NCBI GenBank assembly: GCA_900769765.1
Contig: CAAGHW010000011.1
Location: forward strand, 1-10,804
From: Bacteroidaceae bacterium
GTDB lineage: Bacteria > Bacteroidota > Bacteroidia > Bacteroidales > Bacteroidaceae
DNA: 10,804 bases
Direction of reading: 5' to 3'
The position numbers and the translations under genes are program-made. The notes below the pieces were generated by a model that did not search any database, was not told the DNA's origin, and saw only the letters and a list, made by a program, of their open reading frames with translations. How positions within the stretch are numbered: position 1 is the stretch's first letter; the number at the start of each line of letters is the position of its first letter. Of this stretch, positions 1 through 6,009 are shown piece after piece.

Positions 1-180
1 CACGCGGCACCACAAACGCGGTGCTTCGCGTGACCATTCACAGCAAAATTCGTCGATAGCGTTGCTATTGTCCCCCTGTTTTAGGGGTGACGAGGCGGAA
101 CGCCGGAGGGGGTTATCGTATGGAGCAGACACACGGTCTGTCCGAAAACTGAATGTAGGGGCGAGGTCTGCTCGCCCTTT
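1..180. repeat. Tandem block of GC-rich hairpins, probable interspersed intergenic repeat
   Basis: No credible gene lies here. The sequence shows six consecutive small inverted repeats: 1-11 with 20-32 (outer CACGCG/CGCGTG, inner GCACC/GGTGC, two-base bulge), 56-60 with 64-68 (ATAGC/GCTAT), 73-77 with 83-87 (CCCCT/AGGGG), 94-97 with 101-104 (GGCG/CGCC), 126-130 with 136-140 (CAGAC/GTCTG) and 159-165 with 171-177 (GGGCGAG/CTCGCCC, loop gtctg). C72-C76 could instead pair with G108-G112, enclosing two of the hairpins. A frame starting at position 2 stays open to about 193, but its translation is arginine-rich and low in complexity with no recognisable domain. The composition is much more GC-rich than the AT-rich 230-310 that follows. 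I infer a REP-like or degenerate interspersed element. A structured RNA or the 3' end of an upstream transcription unit are alternatives. Confidence 0.5.
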
Positions 181-284
181 GAACGATGAGCGCTGAACGA
201 AATTCGTTAATCGTTGTTCGTTAAACGTTAAACTCTACACTCTAAACTATTATCCACCATAATATAATAAATTGCTCTTTTATT
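181..284. other. AT-rich intergenic stretch with short TTCGTTAA-like repeats and a nested hairpin
   Basis: No gene is visible. AACGAT at 182-187 can pair with ATCGTT at 210-215, enclosing a second hairpin, AACGAA at 196-201 with TTCGTT at 203-208. From 203 to about 245 there are degenerate short direct repeats (ttcgttaa, tcgttg, ttcgttaa, acgttaa, then actctac and actctaa). I see no convincing Bacteroidetes promoter for the downstream gene: the nearest -7-like string, TAAATTG at 268-274, is one base short of TAnnTTTG and has no upstream TTTG box. Confidence 0.4.
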
Positions 285-310
285 AGTTATAATATAACTG
301 AAGTTATATT
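285..310 (+). promoter_or_regulatory. Overlapping inverted repeats abutting the GTG start of the porE-like gene
   Basis: AGTTAT (285-290), ATAACT (294-299) and AGTTAT (302-307) form two mutually exclusive hairpins. The downstream one extends to nine pairs, AATATAACT (291-299) with AGTTATATT (302-310), and ends at the base just before the GTG codon at 311. If transcribed, the downstream hairpin would occlude the ribosome landing zone while the upstream one would free it. It could equally be a DNA operator. The structure is seen directly; any regulatory role is inference. Confidence 0.4.
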
Positions 311-2299
311 GTGAAAAGAACGAACTATCTTATACTGACACTGCTTGCCGTTATGTTGCTAATGGCTTGCGGTAGTGAAAAGGGCATCAAGAAAGGTGAC
401 CAATATGCTGCTATTATGGAATATAACGAGGCTGCAAAGGAGTATAAGAAGGCATATCGCAAGATACCTGCAAAGGAACGCAACAAACGTGCCGAGGTGG
501 CATGGAAGATGGGTGAGTGTTATCGCAAGAGCAATAGTCCTGTCTTTGCTGTAGGTGCATACCATAATGCTGTACGTTATGGTTATCCCGACTCTCTTGC
601 GCTGTTCCACTTGGCAGGTGCGCAGCTCGAGAAGGGTGATTACAAGGCTGCTCAGAAGAGTTTTGAAAGTTTCCTTGCCATTGCTCCCGACCATCGTATG
701 GCGCAGGTGGGCCTGCAGTCGGCAAAGCAGTCGGCCGAATGGAAAAAGAATCCTGGCAGGTATATCGTAAAGAAAGCGAAAGAACTCAACGGACAGCGTA
801 GCGACTATTGTCCGGCCTATGTGGGTGAGGATACAACCATGATTATAACCACAAGCACCCGTAAAGATGCCACAGGCGAGGATATAAGCGGTATTACAGG
901 TCAGGAGTGCGCCGACCTCTTCATCACCAAACGCGACGAGAAGGGCAGGTGGCAGAAGACCGAGAGGATAGACGGTGATGTCAATAGCGAATACGAGGAT
1001 GGTGCCTGTGCATTTACTTCCGATGGCAAAATCATGTATTTCACCCGTTGTGCAAGCGACGAGGATTATCCGCGCTATGCTGCAATATACAAGAGTCTCC
1101 GCAGTGATGCCACGTGGGGTAAGGCCGAAGAGATTGTCATCTCAAATGACACTCTTTCGGTATATGCGCATCCGGCGGTGTCGCCCGACAGCGAATGGCT
1201 CTATTTCACATCGAATATGGCAGGTGGTCAGGGTGGTCTGGATATATGGCGAATGTATATAGGAAACATAAAGGCCAAAGAGGGCGTGCTTGAGAACCTT
1301 GGCGAGTGCATAAATACCGAGGGCGACGAGCAGTTCCCTGCTTTCGGTCCACAAGGCGAGTTGTTCTTCTCTTCCGACGGCTATCCCGGCATGGGCGGTC
1401 TTGATATCTTCTTCGCCGTACAAGAGAACGACAGCGTGTGGAACATAAACAATGTAGGTGCGCCCATAAACTCCAATGGTGATGATTTCGGTATAACATT
1501 CGCTCCTGGGCTCTATCGCGGATATTTCTCTTCTAACAGAGGAGATGCACGCGGATGGGACCATATATACTCGTTCTATCTGCCCGAGACGGTGCATACA
1601 CTCTACGGATGGATATATGAAAAGGACGGCTATGAGTTGCCCGACGGTGTTATATATCTTGTCGGCGATGACGGCACCAACACCAGCTTTGGCGTAATGA
1701 AGGATGGCTCATATAAGGTGCGTGTGACTCCCGGTGTGGAGTATGTCATGTTGGGCACATGCAAAGGCTTCCTCAATGTGATGCACGAGCTGAAAGCCGA
1801 TGAAGTTGAAGGCACACGTGAGTATCAGCGCGACTTTGCCTTGCCGTCTATAACACGCCCTGTGCTTGTCGATAACATCTTCTATGAATTCGGTAAGGCT
1901 ACGCTCACAGCGGAGTCGTCAACCTCTTTGAATGAACTCAAGGAATTGCTTGAGCAGAATCCTAATATTACAATAGAACTGAGTGCACACTGCGACTTCA
2001 GAGGCAGTGCAAGCTTTAACGAAAAACTGTCACAGGCACGTGCCGAATCGGCTGTAGCCTATCTTGTGTCGCAAGGTATAGAGAAGGAACGAATGACGCC
2101 TGTGGGCTATGGCGAGTCAAAACCAAAGGTGGTGAACAGGAAACTTACCGAGAGATATACGTTCTTGAGCGAGGGTGATGTCCTTACCGAAGAGTTTATC
2201 GGCAATCTTAAGGATGAGGAGCAACAGGAGATATGCAATCAGCTCAACCGCCGTACAGAGTTCCAGGTATTGCGTACTACCTATAAGTTATATGAATAA
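311..2299 (+). CDS. porE: PorE-like outer-membrane lipoprotein (TPR, PD40 propeller, CRD-like, OmpA C-terminal domain)
   Basis: 662-residue envelope protein, close in length and domain order to PorE of the type IX secretion system (about 670 residues in Porphyromonas gingivalis). The start is GTG; no in-frame ATG lies upstream, and this start gives a proper lipoprotein signal: KR, a hydrophobic run, then lipobox LLMAC with the acylated Cys at residue 20. Residues about 25-145 look like TPR repeats, and 165-425 are PD40/WD40-like blades (SPDSEWLYFTSN near 291-302, GELFFSSDGYPGMGGLDIFF near 349-368, YFSSNRGD near 405). About 430-500 resembles a carboxypeptidase-regulatory-like beta domain. Residues 518-655 are an OmpA-like peptidoglycan-binding domain with FYEFGKATL, the conserved Asp562 and Arg577, and a terminal NRRTEF. 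PorE is thought to anchor the secretion machinery to peptidoglycan. Similar paralogues occur in Bacteroidales without a proven T9SS role, so the symbol is tentative. It is monocistronic, ending in a shared terminator. Confidence 0.8.
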   Translation: MKRTNYLILTLLAVMLLMACGSEKGIKKGDQYAAIMEYNEAAKEYKKAYRKIPAKERNKRAEVAWKMGECYRKSNSPVFAVGAYHNAVRYGYPDSLALFHLAGAQLEKGDYKAAQKSFESFLAIAPDHRMAQVGLQSAKQSAEWKKNPGRYIVKKAKELNGQRSDYCPAYVGEDTTMIITTSTRKDATGEDISGITGQECADLFITKRDEKGRWQKTERIDGDVNSEYEDGACAFTSDGKIMYFTRCASDEDYPRYAAIYKSLRSDATWGKAEEIVISNDTLSVYAHPAVSPDSEWLYFTSNMAGGQGGLDIWRMYIGNIKAKEGVLENLGECINTEGDEQFPAFGPQGELFFSSDGYPGMGGLDIFFAVQENDSVWNINNVGAPINSNGDDFGITFAPGLYRGYFSSNRGDARGWDHIYSFYLPETVHTLYGWIYEKDGYELPDGVIYLVGDDGTNTSFGVMKDGSYKVRVTPGVEYVMLGTCKGFLNVMHELKADEVEGTREYQRDFALPSITRPVLVDNIFYEFGKATLTAESSTSLNELKELLEQNPNITIELSAHCDFRGSASFNEKLSQARAESAVAYLVSQGIEKERMTPVGYGESKPKVVNRKLTERYTFLSEGDVLTEEFIGNLKDEEQQEICNQLNRRTEFQVLRTTYKLYE

Positions 2300-2334
2300 A
2301 ATGACATAACGCGCGCGTTATGTCATTTTATTTT
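2298..2334. terminator. Bidirectional terminator between porE-like gene and ruvC
   Basis: Perfect 32-bp palindrome at 2298-2329 (arms AAAATGACATAAC and GTTATGTCATTTT around GCGCGC), followed on the + strand by a T-rich tail (TTTTATTTTT to 2335). In RNA it gives a stem of about 14 pairs with a CGCG loop. The mirror-image A/T flank lets it work on the minus strand too. The TAA of the porE-like gene (2297-2299) overlaps the left arm, and the TGA of ruvC (2323-2325) lies inside the right arm. Confidence 0.85.
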
Positions 2335-2898
2335 TCCGGGGTTCTTGTTTACAAAATCGGCCCACGAAGAATATCTCTTCTCGCTTGTAGGTTTGCCGCG
2401 TTGGATGAAGTGGCAGAATGCCGCACCAAGCGCATCTGTGGCATCCATAAAGTGAGGCATCTCCTCGTTCGAGATGTTCAGCATGCGTCGCAACATGTCG
2501 GCAACCTGTTCTTTGGAAGCCGAGCCGTTTCCTGTTATGGCCATCTTTATCTTCAAGGGCGCGTACTCATGTATAGGCACCTGGCGGCTTATGGCTGCCG
2601 CAATGGCAACACCCTGCGCCCTGCCGAGCTTGAGCATACTTTGTACGTTCTTGCCAAAAAATGGTGCTTCAATGGCAAGTTCGTCGGGGAGAAATGAGTT
2701 TATCAGCCCTTGCACGCGTGTAAAAATCTCGCCCAGCTTCATGTATGTGTCCTTGCACTTACGCAGGTCGATGACACCCATGGCTATGAGGCGTGCGCGG
2801 TTGCCGTTCACGCCAATGAAAGCATATCCCATGATGTTCGTTCCGGGGTCGATACCCATTATCACCCTGTCGTCGGTTGGTGTAGCCGTGTTGTTCAT
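2323..2898 (-). CDS. ruvC: Crossover junction endodeoxyribonuclease RuvC
   Basis: 191-residue Holliday-junction resolvase that nicks four-way junctions in the cytoplasm during recombination and repair, working with RuvAB. The RNase H-like fold is recognisable by VIMGIDPGTNIMGY near the N-terminus with catalytic Asp17, AIEAPF with Glu77, and the C-terminal MDATDALGAAFCH carrying Asp152 and Asp155; all four acidic residues are present. Length is slightly above the usual 170-190, owing to a short polar N-terminal extension and a lysine-rich tail. It is the last gene of a minus-strand operon. The upstream phosphatase gene ends one base before its ATG (TGA-G-ATG), which suggests translational coupling. 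Confidence 0.97.
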   Translation of the reverse strand: MNNTATPTDDRVIMGIDPGTNIMGYAFIGVNGNRARLIAMGVIDLRKCKDTYMKLGEIFTRVQGLINSFLPDELAIEAPFFGKNVQSMLKLGRAQGVAIAAAISRQVPIHEYAPLKIKMAITGNGSASKEQVADMLRRMLNISNEEMPHFMDATDALGAAFCHFIQRGKPTSEKRYSSWADFVNKNPGKIK

Positions 2899-2899
2899 C

Positions 2900-3370
2900 T
2901 CAATAACCTAAATATTTCATCAGTGCCTTGCAACCCGACAATATCTCGTCGTATGTCTTGTCGAAGTTGCCGTGATACCAGGGGTCGGAGATGTCGGCAC
3001 CTATGCCGGGTGCAGGCTCGTCGGCAACGAAGTCGAGCAGTTTCCACACCTTTCCTTTGCAGTCGCATCCTATCAGGCGTGTGAGGTTCCGTTTGTTGTA
3101 GTCCTCCATCACCACCACCATGTCGAACCCGTTGTAGTCATCGACCGTAAACTGACGGGCATGGTGTCCCTCGCAGGCAATGCCGTGCATCGACAAGGTG
3201 CGCCTTGCCGGTGGATATATGCCGTTGCCTATCTCTTCGCGGCTTGTGGCTGATGACTCGATGTGGAATTCATCGGTTACTGATGAACTCTCCACCAACG
3301 ATTTCATTATAAATTCAGCCATCGGCGAACGGCAGATGTTACCGTGGCATACAAACATTATCTTTTTCAT
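2900..3370 (-). CDS. Low-molecular-weight protein tyrosine phosphatase
   Basis: 156-residue cytoplasmic phosphatase of the LMW-PTP/arsenate-reductase-like fold; this class removes phosphate from phosphotyrosine, often on capsule-related tyrosine kinases or other proteins. The N-terminus MKKIMFVCHGNICRSPMAEF contains the P-loop CX5R with nucleophile Cys8 and Arg14, and the general acid sits in the late SDPWYHG motif (Asp129-Pro130). Length is typical. It is the middle gene of the cdd-PTP-ruvC operon, nine bases after the cdd stop and one base before the ruvC start. No tyrosine kinase or polysaccharide genes are nearby, so the substrate cannot be inferred. An arsenate reductase role is less likely given the canonical PTP loop and acid. 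Confidence 0.93.
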   Translation of the reverse strand: MKKIMFVCHGNICRSPMAEFIMKSLVESSSVTDEFHIESSATSREEIGNGIYPPARRTLSMHGIACEGHHARQFTVDDYNGFDMVVVMEDYNKRNLTRLIGCDCKGKVWKLLDFVADEPAPGIGADISDPWYHGNFDKTYDEILSGCKALMKYLGY

Positions 3371-3379
3371 GCAATAAAT

Positions 3380-3862
3380 TTACTCTAAAAAATCGGAATC
3401 GAAAGAGAGCGGCATCAGAGCCTTTATGCCATCTTCGATAATATAGCACTCTTTGGCACCGTAGAGTATTATGCGTATTGGCATTCTGAAACGCTTCTCG
3501 GTCTCAAGGAGCACCTGACGGCATGCACCGCATGGGGTGATGGGTCTTTCAAGCTCTGCCTGTCCATTACGCGCAGCTATAGCCATCATCTCTACGGCCT
3601 TGTCGGGGTATTGTGAGTTAGCCCAAAAGAGTGCTGTACGTTCAGCGCATAATCCCGAAGGGTAGGCTGCATTCTCCTGATTTGTGCCGGTGACAACCGT
3701 TCCGTCGCTCAGACGCACTGCTGCGCCTACGCTGAAACCCGAATACACCGCGTAGCTGTTGGCTGTGGCTTTACGTGCCGCATCTACAATCTCTCTCTCC
3801 TGAGCCGAAAGCTCGTCAATGGTGCAGACCTTTACTTTGGTCTGAAAAACAATCTCTTTCAT
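3380..3862 (-). CDS. cdd: Cytidine deaminase
   Basis: 160-residue zinc enzyme that deaminates cytidine and deoxycytidine to uridine and deoxyuridine in pyrimidine salvage. It is the short, homotetrameric type, which binds zinc with three Cys. The signature motifs are intact: NQENAAYPSG (substrate-binding Asn62 and Glu64), CAERTALFWAN with zinc ligand Cys72 and proton shuttle Glu74, and PCGACRQVLLE with zinc ligands Cys111 and Cys114. Length is somewhat above the usual 130-140, with about 15 extra N-terminal residues. It is the first gene of the cdd-PTP-ruvC operon, preceded by a Bacteroidetes-type promoter and a 24-bp dyad in its leader. Confidence 0.96.
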   Translation of the reverse strand: MKEIVFQTKVKVCTIDELSAQEREIVDAARKATANSYAVYSGFSVGAAVRLSDGTVVTGTNQENAAYPSGLCAERTALFWANSQYPDKAVEMMAIAARNGQAELERPITPCGACRQVLLETEKRFRMPIRIILYGAKECYIIEDGIKALMPLSFDSDFLE

Positions 3863-3870
3863 ATTTCTTC

Positions 3871-3894
3871 GTTATAGAATTATAATTCAATAAC
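3871..3894 (-). promoter_or_regulatory. 24-bp near-perfect dyad in the cdd leader
   Basis: GTTAT (3871-3875) and ATAAC (3890-3894) flank the perfect palindrome GAATTATAATTC (3877-3888), with a single A/A mismatch pair at 3876 and 3889. It lies downstream of the predicted -7 element and nine bases before the cdd start codon, so it falls in the transcribed leader. It could be a repressor operator or an RNA hairpin affecting initiation at cdd. The symmetry is seen; the function is inference. Confidence 0.4.
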
Positions 3895-3907
3895 AAATTA
3901 TTTAGTG

Positions 3908-3939
3908 CGAAGATAGGTTAAATCTTGCGTATAAGCAAT
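3908..3939 (-). promoter_or_regulatory. Bacteroidetes-type promoter for the cdd operon
   Basis: Read on the minus strand, ATTG (3939-3936) is followed after 20 bases by TATCTTCG (3915-3908), one mismatch each from the TTTG and TAnnTTTG consensus of the Bacteroidetes primary sigma factor. Position and spacing suit transcription of cdd, PTP and ruvC with a leader of about 40 nt. Confidence 0.6.
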
Positions 3940-3955
3940 TTATTCATTTATTTTG
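3924..3955 (+). promoter_or_regulatory. Candidate promoter for the glucosaminidase/LysM gene
   Basis: CTTG at 3924-3927, a 20-base spacer, then TTATTTTG at 3948-3955, each one mismatch from the Bacteroidetes consensus. Transcription would begin about 15-20 bases before the ATG at 3979. It interleaves with the divergent cdd promoter (3908-3939), so the two promoters probably compete for polymerase. This is a weaker match than the radA promoter. Confidence 0.4.
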
Positions 3956-3978
3956 TCCTTCGTTAATTTTTATATCCT

Positions 3979-4977
3979 ATGAAACGACTGTTTTATATTT
4001 TATCATTGCCGGTATTCCTGTTATTCTCATGTACATCGCACAGATATGTGTCGGGAGAAAATTCCTTGAACAGCAATGTCCAGAGCGGTGACTACGGCGA
4101 AAACTATGTAAAGACCTATTATCCTATGGCTGTCGAGCAGATGAACAGACATGGCATTCCGGCAAGTATAACTCTTGCTCAGGCATTGTTGGAGGGCGGT
4201 GCCGGAAGAAGCGACCTTGTCAGGGAGGCAAACAACCACTTCGGTGTCAAGGCCGACAAACGCTGGAACGGCAAGACATATTCAAAATGGGATAACGGAA
4301 AATGGTGTAAATTCCGCGTCTATAAAAGCACTCAGGAGTCGTATGAGGATCATTCAAAGTTCCTGCTTTCGAACAGCAGATACGATTTCCTCTTCGATTT
4401 GGGAAAAGACGACTATAAAGGTTGGGCAAGGGGCTTGAAGAAAGCCGGTTATGCCGAAGATCCCCAATATCCGACAAAACTTATCAATATCATTGAAAGA
4501 TATGGGCTGAACAGGTACGACTCATACAAGAAGAGTGATGTAATTAAAAGTGAAGTAATTAAAAAAGAGAGTTCTGTCAACGGTGCCGTTGTAGCAAAAA
4601 CCGTGACTTCTCAGGGATATACGACCGCATCGGGGTATCATGAATTGCTCAAAGCCAATGGTCTGATATATACGATTGCCTTTGATGGAGATACTTTCGA
4701 GAGCATATCCGCCGAGCTGGGCGTTTCAAAGCGTAAACTAAGGAGGTACAACGACCTGTATAAGGGCTATGTCATTAACGGCGGTGATATAATATATCTT
4801 GAAAAGAAGAATAACAAGGCAAGAAGGGGAACTTCATTCCATACCGCACAGCAAGGCGAGAGCCTCTATGGATTGTCTCAGAAGTATGGTATAAAACTGA
4901 AGAAACTGTATAAGATGAATCCAATGTATATTGAATATACAAAGCTGAAGGTTGGAGACGTTGTCAGGTTGAGATAA
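3979..4977 (+). CDS. Lipoprotein peptidoglycan hydrolase: glucosaminidase domain plus two LysM repeats
   Basis: 332-residue envelope protein expected to cleave the glycan backbone of peptidoglycan (beta-N-acetylglucosaminidase, GH73-type). The signal peptide is MKRLFYILSLPVFLLFSC, with a lipobox Cys at residue 18. Residues about 45-180 are the glucosaminidase domain: YYPMAVEQM, the motif LAQALLEGGAGRSDL with probable catalytic Glu72, NNHFGVKAD, and a C-terminal YPTKLINIIERYGL. A lysine/serine-rich linker (about 182-225) contains a short tandem repeat. Two LysM carbohydrate-binding modules follow at about 230-275 and 287-332. Such enzymes act in cell separation or wall remodelling; the exact role is not shown by context. 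It stands alone between a divergent promoter region and a bidirectional terminator. Confidence 0.9.
   Translation: MKRLFYILSLPVFLLFSCTSHRYVSGENSLNSNVQSGDYGENYVKTYYPMAVEQMNRHGIPASITLAQALLEGGAGRSDLVREANNHFGVKADKRWNGKTYSKWDNGKWCKFRVYKSTQESYEDHSKFLLSNSRYDFLFDLGKDDYKGWARGLKKAGYAEDPQYPTKLINIIERYGLNRYDSYKKSDVIKSEVIKKESSVNGAVVAKTVTSQGYTTASGYHELLKANGLIYTIAFDGDTFESISAELGVSKRKLRRYNDLYKGYVINGGDIIYLEKKNNKARRGTSFHTAQQGESLYGLSQKYGIKLKKLYKMNPMYIEYTKLKVGDVVRLR
4534..4563 (+). repeat. 15-bp tandem duplication in the linker of the glucosaminidase gene
   Basis: AGTGATGTAATTAAA (4534-4548) is followed directly by AGTGAAGTAATTAAA (4549-4563), 14 of 15 bases identical. It encodes SDVIK-SEVIK and lies between the catalytic and LysM domains, where a length change should be tolerated. 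Confidence 0.8.
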
Positions 4978-4978
4978 C

Positions 4979-5013
4979 AAAAAAAGATGTAGCCGTCGGC
5001 TACATCTTTTTTG
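4979..5013. terminator. Bidirectional terminator between the glucosaminidase gene and manA
   Basis: A 15-bp perfect stem, 4980-4994 with 4998-5012 (core GATGTAGCC/GGCTACATC), with loop GTC; the arms begin with six A and end with six T. The A and T tracts at either side make it a good intrinsic terminator in both directions, serving the + strand gene ending at 4977 and the minus-strand operon ending at 5020. Confidence 0.9.
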
Positions 5014-5019
5014 TTGTCT

Positions 5020-5985
5020 TTAATCGATCCAGCTTGTCAGCAACTCGAGATTTTCGTTTACGTCAATCTGCAATCCTTCGACATCGGCTGGGATAAGAAC
5101 GCTCTCGCCTTGGCGAATCTCTATACTGTTGCCCTTGCTGTCGGTAACAGTTCCGCTGCCGGCTGTACATATAAGTATGACGAACGAATCGAGGTCGGCC
5201 AACGGCATCTCATATCGTTTTGTCAGTTTGAGCAACGATGTGGTGAAATAGTCGCACGATACAAGAGGTACACGTTCGTCATTGCATGCCTCGTAATATG
5301 TACGGTAGTCGGGCAGTACGGTGTAGTCAATGGCATCCTTGCTCAACTCTGTATGCAGTTCGCGTGGGTTGCCTTTGTCATCGAGACGGTTGAAGTCGTA
5401 GATGCGGTATGTTATGTTCGACGTCTGCTGTATCTCGGCAATGAAGGCACCTGCACCTATCGAGTGGATACGTCCTGCAGGTAGGAAGAAGAGGTCGCCC
5501 TTGTGTATGTCGTACTCTTTAAGAAGGTCGGTTATAGTGTTGTCGGCAATGCTCTTCTCGTATTCGTCGGGAGTGACCTGCTTGGCAAAGCCTGAACGCA
5601 GACGCGCTCCGTTGTCGGCATCCACCACATACCACATCTCGGTCTTGCCCTTTGACTGGTGACGTTCCCAAGCCAACGCATCGTCGGGGTGTACCTGAAT
5701 AGACAGGTCCTGGCGTGCATCAATGAATTTGATGAGCAACGGGAACTCCATGCCAAAGCGGTTGAAGTTTTTCTTGCCGAGCAGGGTATCCTTGTCGCGA
5801 GCGATGAGCTCGGGGATTGTCATGCCGTCATCGGCACCGCCTGCAACAACAGACTCGTTGCCTTTTACACCCGAAATCTCCCAGCTCTCGCCGATAGCTT
5901 TCATATCGGTGTCAATACCTTTGTATGGGGCAATCTTCTCTCCGCCCCAAATCAATGATTTTAGAATTGGTCTGAACTTGTACAT
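5020..5985 (-). CDS. manA: Mannose-6-phosphate isomerase, class I (short form)
   Basis: 321-residue zinc enzyme interconverting mannose 6-phosphate and fructose 6-phosphate, feeding mannose into glycolysis or supplying GDP-mannose and GDP-fucose precursors for surface glycans. The N-terminus (KFRPILKSLIWGGEKI) and GESWEIS are typical of the short Firmicutes/Bacteroidetes form. The zinc ligands are visible as QVHPDD (Gln97, His99), KTEMWYV (Glu116) and GRIHSIGAG (His174), with the catalytic Arg194 in YRIYDFNR. Residues about 235-321 form the second cupin-like half. It is the last gene of the radA-FAD dehydrogenase-manA operon, 24 bases after the preceding stop. No other sugar genes are adjacent. 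Confidence 0.95.
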   Translation of the reverse strand: MYKFRPILKSLIWGGEKIAPYKGIDTDMKAIGESWEISGVKGNESVVAGGADDGMTIPELIARDKDTLLGKKNFNRFGMEFPLLIKFIDARQDLSIQVHPDDALAWERHQSKGKTEMWYVVDADNGARLRSGFAKQVTPDEYEKSIADNTITDLLKEYDIHKGDLFFLPAGRIHSIGAGAFIAEIQQTSNITYRIYDFNRLDDKGNPRELHTELSKDAIDYTVLPDYRTYYEACNDERVPLVSCDYFTTSLLKLTKRYEMPLADLDSFVILICTAGSGTVTDSKGNSIEIRQGESVLIPADVEGLQIDVNENLELLTSWID

Positions 5986-6009
5986 GATATTTTGTCTTTA
6001 TGATTTGTT

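Noticed and set aside
2..193. Open frame through the hairpin block on the + strand
   Set aside because: It has no start within the window, an arginine-rich low-complexity translation, and runs through inverted repeats; it is best explained by GC-rich repeat DNA.
203..245. Short repeats as a CRISPR array
   Set aside because: Units are seven to eight bases, degenerate and without spacers of even length.
272..293. TTGCTC and TATAAT as an E. coli-like promoter for the porE-like gene
   Set aside because: The spacer is only ten bases, and the organism appears to use Bacteroidetes-type promoters.
2320..2911. Antisense open frames opposite ruvC
   Set aside because: RuvC catalytic residues are all present on the minus strand; the + frames have no signal peptide, domain or promoter.
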